Positions 40,967 to 49,300 of a DNA stretch of 64,000 nucleotides are shown one piece after another. Within the stretch, counting starts at the first letter, position 1; every line of letters starts with the position of its first letter. The DNA comes from Roseateles amylovorans (GTDB lineage: Bacteria > Pseudomonadota > Gammaproteobacteria > Burkholderiales > Burkholderiaceae_C): positions 1,922,001 to 1,986,000 of the forward strand of contig NZ_CP104562.2 of assembly GCF_025398155.2 (NCBI RefSeq), in the 5' to 3' direction. The notes under the pieces are model-generated. The model was given only the letters and a program-made list of their open reading frames with translations, did not search any database and was not told the origin of the DNA. The position numbers were made by a program, and so were the translations under genes.

Positions 40967-42250
40967 ATGAAGGTCCTGGTTCTGGGCAACGGCGGGCGCG
41001 AACATGCGCTGGCCTGGCGGCTGGCGCAGGGGGAGCGCGTCAGTCAAGTGTTCGTGGCGCCTGGCAATGGCGGCACCGCCCGCGATTCCAAGCTCAAGAA
41101 TGTCCCGATCACCGACGTGAAGGCGCTGGCCGACTTCGCGCAGGAGCAGAAGATCGCGCTGACGGTGGTCGGCCCCGAGGCCTACCTGGCCGCCGGCGTG
41201 GTGGACGAGTTCCGCGCACGCGGGCTGCGCATCTTCGGCCCCACCAAGGCGGCGGCTCAACTGGAGTCGTCCAAGGCGTTCGCCAAGGCGTTCATGAAGC
41301 GCCACCACATTCCGACGGCGGCCTACGACACCTTCACCGACGCCGCCCAGGCCCATGCCTATGTGGATGCCCAGGGCGCGCCCATCGTCATCAAGGCCGA
41401 CGGCCTGGCCGCCGGCAAGGGCGTGGTGGTGGCAATGACGCTGGCCGAAGCGCATGAGGCCATCGACTGGATCCTGGCGGACAACAAGCTGGGCGTGGTC
41501 CACAACGAGGGCGGCGCCCGCGTGGTCATCGAGCAGTTCCTCGAAGGCGAGGAAGCCAGCTTCATCGTGCTGTGTGACGGCAAGAACGTGCTGCCGCTGG
41601 CCACCAGCCAGGACCACAAACGCCTGCAGGACGGTGACCAGGGTCCTAACACCGGCGGCATGGGCGCTTACTCGCCGGCGCCGGTGGTGACGCCCAATGT
41701 GCATGCGAAGGTCATGCATGAAATCATCATGCCGACCATCCAGGGCATGGCCCGCGACGGTTCGCCCTTCACCGGCTTCCTCTATGCCGGCCTGATGATC
41801 GATGCCCAGGGCCAACCGCGCACGGTGGAGTTCAACACCCGCATGGGCGACCCCGAGACGCAGCCCATCATGATGCGGCTCAAGAGCGACCTGTTCGAGG
41901 TGCTGATGCACGCCACCGATGGCACGCTGGACCAGGCCGAGCTGCAATGGGACCGCCGTGCCGCGCTGGGCGTGGTGATGGCCGCCAGCGGCTATCCGCT
42001 GTCGCCCCGCAAGGGCGATGCGATCACCGGCCTGCCCGAGGACGCTGAGGATGCGATGGTCTTCCATGCCGGCACCACGCTGCAGCCGGACGGCCACCTG
42101 GTGACCAGCGGCGGCCGCGTGCTGTGCGTGACGGCATTGGGCGAAGCGGTGCGCCATGCGCAGCAACGGGCCTACGGTGCGCTGACGTCGATCCAGTTCG
42201 ACGGCAAGCAGTACCGCCAGGACATCGGCCATCGGGCGGTGAAGCGGTAA
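40967..42250 (+). CDS. purD: Phosphoribosylamine-glycine ligase
   Basis: A 427-residue ATP-grasp enzyme that joins glycine to phosphoribosylamine (GAR synthesis, second step of purine biosynthesis). Motifs: MKVLVLGNGGREHALAW, VVGPEAYLAAG, IVIKADGLAAGKGVVVA, SQDHKRLQDGDQGPNTGGMG and FNTRMGDPETQ. AAGGAAACAC lies just before the ATG. The preceding 188 bp (40779-40966) contain simple repeats (GATTGATC, then GACC units) and no gene. Confidence 0.98.
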   Translation: MKVLVLGNGGREHALAWRLAQGERVSQVFVAPGNGGTARDSKLKNVPITDVKALADFAQEQKIALTVVGPEAYLAAGVVDEFRARGLRIFGPTKAAAQLESSKAFAKAFMKRHHIPTAAYDTFTDAAQAHAYVDAQGAPIVIKADGLAAGKGVVVAMTLAEAHEAIDWILADNKLGVVHNEGGARVVIEQFLEGEEASFIVLCDGKNVLPLATSQDHKRLQDGDQGPNTGGMGAYSPAPVVTPNVHAKVMHEIIMPTIQGMARDGSPFTGFLYAGLMIDAQGQPRTVEFNTRMGDPETQPIMMRLKSDLFEVLMHATDGTLDQAELQWDRRAALGVVMAASGYPLSPRKGDAITGLPEDAEDAMVFHAGTTLQPDGHLVTSGGRVLCVTALGEAVRHAQQRAYGALTSIQFDGKQYRQDIGHRAVKR

Positions 42251-42285
42251 GTCGGCCCATCGGCCAACAACCGGCCAACCGACTT
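42249..42285 (+). terminator. Hairpin after purD
   Basis: AAGTCGG (42249-42255) pairs with CCGACTT (42279-42285), and inner GGCC boxes can pair as well. It begins at the stop codon. The 3' side ends in only two T residues, so termination may be partial. Confidence 0.5.
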
Positions 42286-42369
42286 AGGCATCAATCCGCC
42301 ATGCGGCCATTCAGCCCATCGGCAAAGTGATCCATCGATACAGCGATCCATCGATCAAGCGGTGAAGCA

Positions 42370-43146
42370 GTGAATCCTCGCCAGACCTCCGAGCGCGACG
42401 CAGACCAGCGTCCATCCGCGGCCAATGATGCGGTGGCCCTGGCCGAGAGGTCACCGCCCGATCCTGGGACCGCCGCCGTGCGTGCGGTGGCCTCGGCTGC
42501 AAAAGCCGCTGCCCCGGCCTGCGCCGCTGCGGCGGGGCCGCGGCGGTGGACCGGCCCGCTCGTCACCCTGACCGGTGGCAGTGCGATCGCGCGCTGGCTG
42601 ATGCGGCTGGCCGGTTGGAAGATCGCGTTCAACGGGCTGCCCGGGCGTCAGGGTGTGGTGATGGTCTATCCACACACCTCGAATTGGGATTTTCCGATCG
42701 GGGTGTTCACCAAATGGAGCCTGGGCTTTCGCCTGCGCTTCTGGGCCAAGGACAGCCTGTTCAAGCTGCCGATCGTCGGCCACTGGATGCGAGGCATCGG
42801 CGGCGTGGCGGTGAACCGCCGCGAGGCCACCGGCCTGGTGGGCCAGACGGTCGAGCAGATCCGCCAGGCCCGCGCGCGTGACGACTGGTATTGGCTGATC
42901 GTCGCGCCGGAAGGCACCCGCGGGTATGTGGACAGCTGGAAGTCCGGCGCCTATCACGTGGCCGTGCAGTCCGGCGTGCCGGTGGGGCTGGCGTCGTTCG
43001 ACTATGCGACCAGGACCGTCGTGTTCACCGACTTTGTCGAGGTCAGCGGCGATGCGGACCGGGACTTTGCGCTGTTCGCCGAGGTGCTGCAGGGCCGTCG
43101 GGGCAAGCATCAGGACCAGGCCGGCGCGATCCGGTTGCGGCGCTGA
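42370..43146 (+). CDS. Lysophospholipid acyltransferase-like protein (PlsC fold)
   Basis: A 258-residue protein. The acyltransferase HX4D motif is PHTSNWDF, followed by FWAKDSLFKLPIVGHWMRGI, GGVAVNRREATG and VAPEGTRG, the standard blocks of the PlsC/1-acylglycerol-3-phosphate acyltransferase superfamily. The substrate may be a lysophospholipid, but this HTSNWD subgroup is not well characterised. The start is a GTG at 42370 with no clear Shine-Dalgarno; the first 55 residues are low complexity (Ala/Arg-rich), so the true start may lie downstream, nearer TGGSAIARWLMRLAGW. Confidence 0.85.
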   Translation: MNPRQTSERDADQRPSAANDAVALAERSPPDPGTAAVRAVASAAKAAAPACAAAAGPRRWTGPLVTLTGGSAIARWLMRLAGWKIAFNGLPGRQGVVMVYPHTSNWDFPIGVFTKWSLGFRLRFWAKDSLFKLPIVGHWMRGIGGVAVNRREATGLVGQTVEQIRQARARDDWYWLIVAPEGTRGYVDSWKSGAYHVAVQSGVPVGLASFDYATRTVVFTDFVEVSGDADRDFALFAEVLQGRRGKHQDQAGAIRLRR

Positions 43147-43596
43147 GGACGATCGTCGGATCGGCCCGGGATCCATCGGCTGTCCGGCGTGCGAGGCGGC
43201 CAGGTGGTGGCCGATTCCACCGCGCAGACAGGGCTTCCGTGGTGCGGCGCGTCCAGGCGGCGGCCGGCTCGCCGGCGATCTGCGCGTCCCCCAAGCCGAT
43301 GCCGAGGGCCATGCGCAGCCCGATGCTACGGGCGATGGCGCGGTGAGGGCGATCGGCGATCGGCGATCGCTCGCCCACAACGGCGGGGGATGATGTCCTT
43401 CCCACGTGCGTCGAACGCTCCCATCCACGCGCCACGCAGTGCCCGCCCACGACCGGTTTCTTCCCCGATTCCGGTGGACGGCGCGGTGAAGAGACAATCG
43501 CGGGTTGTCGGTACGATGAGTCCGATCCAGGATGCCATTGCCAGCGACTTCCCAACCCCCCCAACACAGCCTGAAAGACAAGACGAGGTGCATGCG
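43147..43596. other. Gene-free interval before hemF
   Basis: About 450 bp with no convincing gene. Open frames exist on both strands but encode Arg/Pro-rich, family-less sequence. A short run of GATCGGC units lies at 43349-43374. It presumably holds the hemF promoter, which I could not place. Confidence 0.6.
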
Positions 43597-44532
43597 ATGA
43601 ACACGCAGTTGGTGCGCGACTACCTGCTCGGCCTGCAGCAGCGGATCGTGACGACGCTCGAGCGGCTGGATGGTCAATCCTTCCTCACCGACGCCTGGGA
43701 GCGCGAACCCGGCGGCCGGCTGGAAGGCGACGGCCGGGTGCGGCTGATCGAGAACGGCTCGGTCTTCGAGCGAGGCGGGGTGAACTTCTCCCATGTGCGG
43801 GGGCGGGTGTTGCCGCCGTCGGCCACGGCGCATCGGCCGGAGCTGGCCGGGGCGCCGTTCGAGGCGATGGGCGTGTCGCTGGTCCTGCATCCCCACAATC
43901 CGTTCGTGCCGACGGTCCACATGAATGTCCGCATGTTTGCGGCGCTGCCGGTCAACGGCGAGCCGGTGGTGTGGTTTGGCGGCGGCATGGACCTGACGCC
44001 GTATTACGGTTTCGAGCGCGATGCACAGCATTTCCACCGCACCTGCCGCAGCGCCTTGGAGCCGCACGGCGCCGAGCTCTATCCGCGTTTCAAGACTTGG
44101 TGCGACGAGTATTTCTATCTGAAACACCGCAACGAGCCGCGCGGCATCGGTGGGGTCTTCTTCGACGACTATGCGGAGGGCGGCTTCGATCAGGCCTTCG
44201 GCATGCTCCAATCGGTGGGTGACGCCTTCATTCCAGCGTACGAGCCGATCGTCGAACGTCGGCACGGGCTGGCCTATGGCGAACGGGAACGCGCCTTCCA
44301 GGCCTATCGACGAGGCCGGTATGTCGAGTTCAACCTGGTGTTCGACCGCGGCACGCTGTTTGGCCTGCAGTCGGGCGGGCGCACCGAATCCATCCTGATG
44401 TCCATGCCGCCGGTGGCGCACTGGCGCTACGACTGGGCGCCGGAGGAGGGCAGTCCGGAGGCGCGGCTGTACAGTGACTTTCTCCGTCCGCGCGATTGGG
44501 CGGATGAAACGGCCAGCCATCTGTGGTTCTGA
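43597..44532 (+). CDS. hemF: Oxygen-dependent coproporphyrinogen III oxidase
   Basis: A 311-residue enzyme that converts coproporphyrinogen III to protoporphyrinogen IX in heme synthesis, using O2. Diagnostic stretches: GGVNFSHVRG, HPHNPFVPTVHMNVRMF, WFGGGMDLTPYYGFE, HFHRTC and GIGGVFFDDYAEGGFD. It ends in WADETASHLWF. ATG 43597 has GAGG 8 nt upstream; an in-frame ATG at 43516 is possible but adds a non-conserved leader. It indicates aerobic heme supply in an organism that also makes cytochrome-b-linked formate dehydrogenase. Confidence 0.96.
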   Translation: MNTQLVRDYLLGLQQRIVTTLERLDGQSFLTDAWEREPGGRLEGDGRVRLIENGSVFERGGVNFSHVRGRVLPPSATAHRPELAGAPFEAMGVSLVLHPHNPFVPTVHMNVRMFAALPVNGEPVVWFGGGMDLTPYYGFERDAQHFHRTCRSALEPHGAELYPRFKTWCDEYFYLKHRNEPRGIGGVFFDDYAEGGFDQAFGMLQSVGDAFIPAYEPIVERRHGLAYGERERAFQAYRRGRYVEFNLVFDRGTLFGLQSGGRTESILMSMPPVAHWRYDWAPEEGSPEARLYSDFLRPRDWADETASHLWF

Positions 44533-44569
44533 TTCAATCCGCAGCACGGCCTGAGCGGGCCGCCAGACG

Positions 44570-45307
44570 GTGACCAGCCCCTTGAAAAATGTCGCGCGGG
44601 CGGCCATGGAGGCGGCGCAGGCCAAGCGCCGCGGGCTGGCCGATGCGGCAGACAGTGAGGCGGCAGGCGCTGGGGCGGCAGGCAATCAGGCGGATGCGGG
44701 CCCGGCTGCGCGCGCGCGGCAGGTGGGCTGGTTCGGAGGCTCCTTTGATCCGGTGCATCTGGCCCATCGCGCGTTGGCGCAGGCGGCACTTGATCAGCTC
44801 GGGTTGGACGAGGTGCGCTGGGTGGTGGCGGGCCAGCCCTGGCAAAAGGCGGGCCGGCAGTTGGCACCGGCTGAAGATCGGTGGGCGATGGTGCGGCTGA
44901 TGACGGCGGACGAGCCGCGTTTCGTGCCGGACGACCGGGAATTGCGTCGCAGCGGGCCGAGCTATACGCTGGACTCGGTGCGGGGGTATCAAGAGGCATG
45001 TCCCGACGATCGGCTCTGGCTGATCCTCGGGCAGGATCAGTTGGCCGGCTTGCCGAGCTGGCGGGGGTGGGAGGAATTGATCGTGCGCATGGGGCTGGCG
45101 GTGGCCGCCCGCGCACAGGACGAGATTCAGGCGCCGCAGGCGCTGCTGGCGCGGCCGCATCGGCTGCACCGGCTGGCGATGCCGGCGCTGCAATGGTCAT
45201 CCACCGAGGTCCGCCGACTGGCGGCCACGGGCGGGGACGTGAGGCCCGTGGTGGGCGAAGAGGTGACCGGTTATATTGCCCGGCACCGTCTCTACAGTGA
45301 GAACTGA
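44570..45307 (+). CDS. nadD: Nicotinate-nucleotide adenylyltransferase
   Basis: Adenylates nicotinate mononucleotide in NAD synthesis. The nucleotidyltransferase signature GGSFDPVHLAH and the C-terminal WSSTEVRRL (ISSTxIR-type) motif are present, with LILGQDQLAGLPSW between them. The annotated GTG start gives 245 residues, about 45 more than the family core. The N-terminal extension is Ala-rich low complexity, so a start closer to VGWFGGSFDP is possible; ATG 44606 is one alternative. The stop abuts the rsfS start (45308), so the genes form an operon. Confidence 0.93.
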   Translation: MTSPLKNVARAAMEAAQAKRRGLADAADSEAAGAGAAGNQADAGPAARARQVGWFGGSFDPVHLAHRALAQAALDQLGLDEVRWVVAGQPWQKAGRQLAPAEDRWAMVRLMTADEPRFVPDDRELRRSGPSYTLDSVRGYQEACPDDRLWLILGQDQLAGLPSWRGWEELIVRMGLAVAARAQDEIQAPQALLARPHRLHRLAMPALQWSSTEVRRLAATGGDVRPVVGEEVTGYIARHRLYSEN

Positions 45308-46177
45308 ATGGACATCAAGAAACTGCAACGTGCCATCGTCGATGGTCTGGAAGATGTGAAGGCCCAGGACATCCAGGTCTACAACACCGAACATCTGTCG
45401 CCGCTGTTCGAGCGCGTGATCATCGCGTCCGGCACGAGCAACCGCCAGACCAAGGCGCTGGCCTCCAGCGTGCGGGAGACGGTCAAGAAGCGCGGCATGC
45501 AGGTCATGCGCACCGAGGGCGAGGACAACGGTGAATGGATCATCGTGGACTGCGGCGCGGCCGTGGTGCATGTGATGCAGCCCGCCATCCGCCAGTACTA
45601 CCACCTGGAAGAACTCTGGGGTGGCAAGCCGGTGAAGGTGAAGGTCGGCAGCGGCGAGACGCGCCTGGTCAAGGCCTCCGAGCCGATGGACGAGGACGAC
45701 GCACCGGCCAAGCCGGCCAAGAAGTCCGCCGCCAAGAAGGCCGTCGCCAAGGCCGCCGGCACCGCCGCCGCGCCCGCGGCCAAGCGCGCGCCCACTCGGG
45801 CCACCGGCACCAAGTCCGACGCCGCCAAGGCGCCGGCGAAAACCGCCGCCAAGGCGGGCGCAGCCAAGCCGGCGGCCAAGTCCGCCGGCAAGACCGCAGC
45901 CAAGCCTGCTGCCAAGCCTGCTGCCAAGAAGGCCGCCGCCAAGCGCGTGATCGATCGCGCACCGGTGGCGCAGACGGTGAAGGTCAATGCCAAAAAGCCG
46001 GTAGCCAAGCCAGCCGCCAAGACCGTGACGGCCAAGCCGGCCGCCAAGGCCGCAGCGAAGCCGGCCGCCAAGCCAGCGGTGAAGCGGCCTGCAGTGAAGG
46101 CAGCCAAGTCGGCAGCCCGTCCGGCTGCCAAGAAGACCACCGTCCAGACCGGCACCAAGTCCAAGGCGAAGGCCTGA
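45308..46177 (+). CDS. rsfS: Ribosomal silencing factor RsfS with a long Lys/Ala/Pro-rich tail
   Basis: The first ~120 residues are a standard RsfS/Iojap domain (MDIKKLQRAIVDGLEDVKAQ, then GEWIIVDCGAAVVHVM, YYHLEELWG), which binds ribosomal protein uL14 and blocks subunit joining in starvation. After about residue 128 the protein continues for 160 residues of KPAAK/AAKPAAK-type repeats, resembling histone H1 or AlgP tails. The usual family length is 105-140 residues. The tail is in frame, has normal codon use and ends 4 nt before rlmH, so it is real and not a frameshift. It should bind nucleic acid electrostatically; that is inference. Confidence 0.94.
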   Translation: MDIKKLQRAIVDGLEDVKAQDIQVYNTEHLSPLFERVIIASGTSNRQTKALASSVRETVKKRGMQVMRTEGEDNGEWIIVDCGAAVVHVMQPAIRQYYHLEELWGGKPVKVKVGSGETRLVKASEPMDEDDAPAKPAKKSAAKKAVAKAAGTAAAPAAKRAPTRATGTKSDAAKAPAKTAAKAGAAKPAAKSAGKTAAKPAAKPAAKKAAAKRVIDRAPVAQTVKVNAKKPVAKPAAKTVTAKPAAKAAAKPAAKPAVKRPAVKAAKSAARPAAKKTTVQTGTKSKAKA

Positions 46178-46181
46178 GTCC

Positions 46182-46652
46182 GTGCGGCTGGTTCTGTGCG
46201 CGGTCGGCCAGAAGATGCCGGCCTGGGCTGACGCGGCCTATGAGGACTTCGCCAAGCGCTTTCCGCCGGAAATGCGCCTGGAACTCAAGGCGGTGAAGGC
46301 CGAGCCCCGCACCACCGGCAAGAGCACCGAGCAGTTGATGGCCGCCGAGGCCCAGCGGCTCGAGGCGGCTTGCCCGAAGGGTGCGCGGCGGGTCGTGCTG
46401 GACGAGCGCGGCGATCGGGTCACCTCCAAGCAGTTGGCGCAGCGGATGGAGACCTGGCGCGGCGACGGCCGCGATGTGGCGATCTTCATCGGCGGCCCCG
46501 ATGGCCTGGACGACAGCCTCAAGTCGCGTGCCGACGAGAAGCTGCGCCTGTCCGACCTCACGCTGCCGCATGCCTTCGTGCGGGTGCTGCTGGCGGAGGG
46601 TCTCTATCGGGCCTGGTCGGTGATGGAAGGTCATCCGTATCACCGCGAATGA
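46182..46652 (+). CDS. rlmH: 23S rRNA pseudouridine-1915 N3-methyltransferase
   Basis: A 156-residue SPOUT methyltransferase that methylates pseudouridine 1915 in helix 69 of 23S rRNA. Motifs: LVLCAVGQKMPAWADAAY, VLDERG, FIGGPDGLD, and the knot C-terminus LTLPHAFVRVLLAEGLYRAW ending MEGHPYHRE. Start is a GTG 4 nt after the rsfS stop. The order nadD-rsfS-rlmH is widely conserved. Confidence 0.97.
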   Translation: MRLVLCAVGQKMPAWADAAYEDFAKRFPPEMRLELKAVKAEPRTTGKSTEQLMAAEAQRLEAACPKGARRVVLDERGDRVTSKQLAQRMETWRGDGRDVAIFIGGPDGLDDSLKSRADEKLRLSDLTLPHAFVRVLLAEGLYRAWSVMEGHPYHRE

Positions 46653-46830
46653 GGCGGCTGCGCGCGGGGGGCGGCCATGGGTCGAGCCCGCGTCTGCATC
46701 TGCATCTGCATCTGTACCCGCACCTCTGCTGGCGGTCATCGGCAGGTCGTCCCTCCCGGCGTCGTTGGTTGGACGACCTCTCTGATCAATCCGTCGGCGG
46801 ATCCCCTGACTGCTTGCCACGTCCCGAGCC

Positions 46831-47436
46831 ATGAATCGTTTCATCTACCTCGCCTCCCAGAGTCCGCGCCGTCGCCAGTTGCTGGAGCAGCTCGGCATTC
46901 GGCATGAGCTGCTGCTGCCGGGGCCGGAAGAAGACGCGGAGGCCTTGGAAGCGGTGTATCCCGGCGAATCGCCGGACGACTATGTGAGCCGCGTCACCCG
47001 CGCCAAGCTGGATGCCGCTCTGCCGCGGGTCGCGCGCCGCGGCCTGCCGATGGCGCCGGTGCTGTGTTCCGACACGACCGTGGCCCTGGGTGGGGAGATC
47101 TTCGGCAAGCCCGACGATGCAGCCCATGCGCTGGCGATGCTGCGCCGGCTCAGCGGACGCGAGCACCGGGTGCTCACCGCCTTGGCGCTGGGGCTGCCCG
47201 AGGGTCGGGTGCTCAGCGCGGTGAATGTCTCGCAGGTGCGCTTTGACGAGGTGCCCGAGTCCCGCCTGCAGGCTTATGTCGACTCTGGCGAGCCGATGGG
47301 AAAAGCCGGGGCCTATGCCATACAAAGCCAGGCGGCCGCCTGGATCGCCCACATCGCTGGCAGTTATTCGGGCATCATGGGCCTGCCGTTGCATGAGACC
47401 GCCCAACTGCTGCGGCAGGCCGGCTTCGAGGTGTGA
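46831..47436 (+). CDS. maf: Maf/YhdE-type nucleoside triphosphate pyrophosphatase
   Basis: A 201-residue house-cleaning pyrophosphatase (dTTP/UTP-type in characterised YhdE). It begins IYLASQSPRRRQLLEQLG, with catalytic-region motifs SDTTVALGGEIFGKP, SGREHRVLTA and GEPMGKAGAYAIQSQAA, and ends GSYSGIMGLPLHETAQLL. Full length. The 178 bp before it contain hexamer GCATCT repeats and no gene. Confidence 0.96.
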   Translation: MNRFIYLASQSPRRRQLLEQLGIRHELLLPGPEEDAEALEAVYPGESPDDYVSRVTRAKLDAALPRVARRGLPMAPVLCSDTTVALGGEIFGKPDDAAHALAMLRRLSGREHRVLTALALGLPEGRVLSAVNVSQVRFDEVPESRLQAYVDSGEPMGKAGAYAIQSQAAAWIAHIAGSYSGIMGLPLHETAQLLRQAGFEV

Positions 47437-47507
47437 TGATCAAGACCCGACGCACTTGAGCGTTGCCGTCAGCCCCGAGGCTGACGGGAGCGCTGGAGCA
47501 CAAGAAC

Positions 47508-48992
47508 ATGGAAGACATCCTGATCAACTGGTCACCGCAGGAAACGCGGGTGGCCGTGGTCGAGAACGGAGCGTTGCAGGAGCTGCACATCGAGCGGACG
47601 CTCGAACGGGGCCTGGTCGGCAACGTCTATCTGGGCCGGGTGGCGCGGGTGTTGCCCGGCATGCAGTCCGCCTTCATCGACATCGGCCTGGAGCGGGCCG
47701 CCTTCCTGCATGTGGCCGACCTGCACCTGAACGGCGTCTCGCCGCGAAGCCATCATGCCGACGGCGCCCATGCGATCCCGATCGAGCGCCAGGTCTACGA
47801 GGGCCAGGCCTTGACGGTCCAGGTGATCAAGGACCCGATCGGCACCAAGGGCGCCCGGCTGTCGACGCAGATTTCGATTGCCGGCCGGCTGCTGGTCCAT
47901 CTGCCGCAGGACAACCACATCGGCATCTCGCAGAAGATCGGCTCGCCCGAAGCGCGCGATGCGCTGCGCGGTCGCATGCAGAGCCTGGTCACCGCCGGCG
48001 TGACCGACGGCAACACCGGTGGCTTCATCCTGCGCACCAATGCGGAGGAAGCCAGCGATGACGAGCTCGGCGCCGACATCGCCTACCTGCGCAAGACCTG
48101 GACCTCCATCCGCGAGAAGAGCCTGCGCCTGCCGCCGGGCAGCCTGCTGTTCCAGGACCTGAGCCTGGTGGAGCGGGTGCTGCGCGACCTGGCCAGCGAG
48201 CGCACCAACTCGATCCGGATCGACTCCAAGCTGCAGTACGAGGTGCTGCGCGGCTTCGGCGAGACCTACATGCCGGCGGCGACTGCCAAGCTGGATCTCT
48301 ATCGGGGCGAGCGGCCGATCTTCGACCTGCACAACATCGATGCGGAAGTCGCCCGGGCGCTGGCCCGACGGGTGGACCTGAAATCCGGCGGTTATCTGAT
48401 CATCGACCAGACCGAGGCGATGACCACGGTCGACGTCAACACCGGTGGCTTCGTCGGCGCGCGCAACTTCGACGACACCATCTTCAAGACCAACCTGGAG
48501 GCGGCCGGCGCCATTGCACGGCAGCTGCGGCTGCGCAACCTGGGCGGGATCATCATCGTCGACTTCATCGACATGACCCGCGAGGAGCACAAGACCGCAG
48601 TGCTGCAGGAGTTCCGCAAGCAGCTCAGCCGCGACCGGACCAAGGTCACCATCGGCGGGTTCACCCAACTGGGCCTGGTCGAGCTGACGCGCAAGCGCAC
48701 GCGCGAGTCTCTTTCCCGCATGCTGTGCGAGCCGTGCCCGACCTGCGAGGCCCGGGGTCAGGTCAAGACCGCCCGCAGCATCTGCTATGAAATCATGCGC
48801 GAGATCCTGCGGGAGTCTCGGCAGTTCAATCCGCGCGAGTTCCGCGTGGTGGCGGCCGCCAATGTGGTCGAGATGCTGCTGGACGAGGAGAGCCAGCATC
48901 TGGCCGGCCTGTCCGACTTCATCGGCAAGCCGATCTCGCTCACTGCCGAGCCGGCGAATCAGACCGAGCATTACGACATCGTGCTGATGTAG
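47508..48992 (+). CDS. rng: Ribonuclease G
   Basis: A 494-residue endoribonuclease that trims 16S and 5S rRNA precursors. It starts MEDILINWSPQETRVAVVEN, has an S1 domain (NVYLGRVARVLPGMQSAFIDIG), the RNase E/G catalytic acidic residues in MTTVDVNTGGFVGARN and IIIVDFIDM, and the Zn-link CEPCPTC. It lacks the long C-terminal degradosome scaffold of RNase E, hence RNase G. ATG 47508 fits the family; the frame opens earlier at 47463 without conserved sequence. Confidence 0.97.
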   Translation: MEDILINWSPQETRVAVVENGALQELHIERTLERGLVGNVYLGRVARVLPGMQSAFIDIGLERAAFLHVADLHLNGVSPRSHHADGAHAIPIERQVYEGQALTVQVIKDPIGTKGARLSTQISIAGRLLVHLPQDNHIGISQKIGSPEARDALRGRMQSLVTAGVTDGNTGGFILRTNAEEASDDELGADIAYLRKTWTSIREKSLRLPPGSLLFQDLSLVERVLRDLASERTNSIRIDSKLQYEVLRGFGETYMPAATAKLDLYRGERPIFDLHNIDAEVARALARRVDLKSGGYLIIDQTEAMTTVDVNTGGFVGARNFDDTIFKTNLEAAGAIARQLRLRNLGGIIIVDFIDMTREEHKTAVLQEFRKQLSRDRTKVTIGGFTQLGLVELTRKRTRESLSRMLCEPCPTCEARGQVKTARSICYEIMREILRESRQFNPREFRVVAAANVVEMLLDEESQHLAGLSDFIGKPISLTAEPANQTEHYDIVLM

Positions 48993-49300
48993 CGGTGCGT
49001 TGCTGCGCGTCGCACCCGTAACGGCGCGCCGCTGCGCGTCGGACCCTGCGTGGTGGGCGGTGGTCGGTCGAACCCTGAAGCGGTCGCGCGGCACTTCCCG
49101 CGTTCCCTCCACCCAAATGAGTGGGTGGCCTGGGCAGGGCGATTGCCGATCCAGGATTTCCATCACTTCGCCCGCAGTCGTGGCGGCATCGGAAAATCGA
49201 TGAACGCCGCGAAGTTTTCGTAGCGCCTTGTAACTCGACCGGTCCCCAACCGAAGTTCGGCGCTCGGGCACAATGCGGGCCTCCATTCGTTGCGAAAGTC
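48993..49300. other. Gene-free interval between rng and tolB
   Basis: About 308 bp. A GTGCG/CGCAC hairpin follows the rng stop. No family-like open frame is found. It presumably carries the tolB promoter, not identifiable by eye. Confidence 0.55.

Noticed and set aside
45690..46177. The Lys/Ala tail of rsfS as a separate gene or a frameshift fusion
   Set aside because: It is continuous with the RsfS frame, has no start or ribosome site of its own, and ends at the expected place before rlmH.
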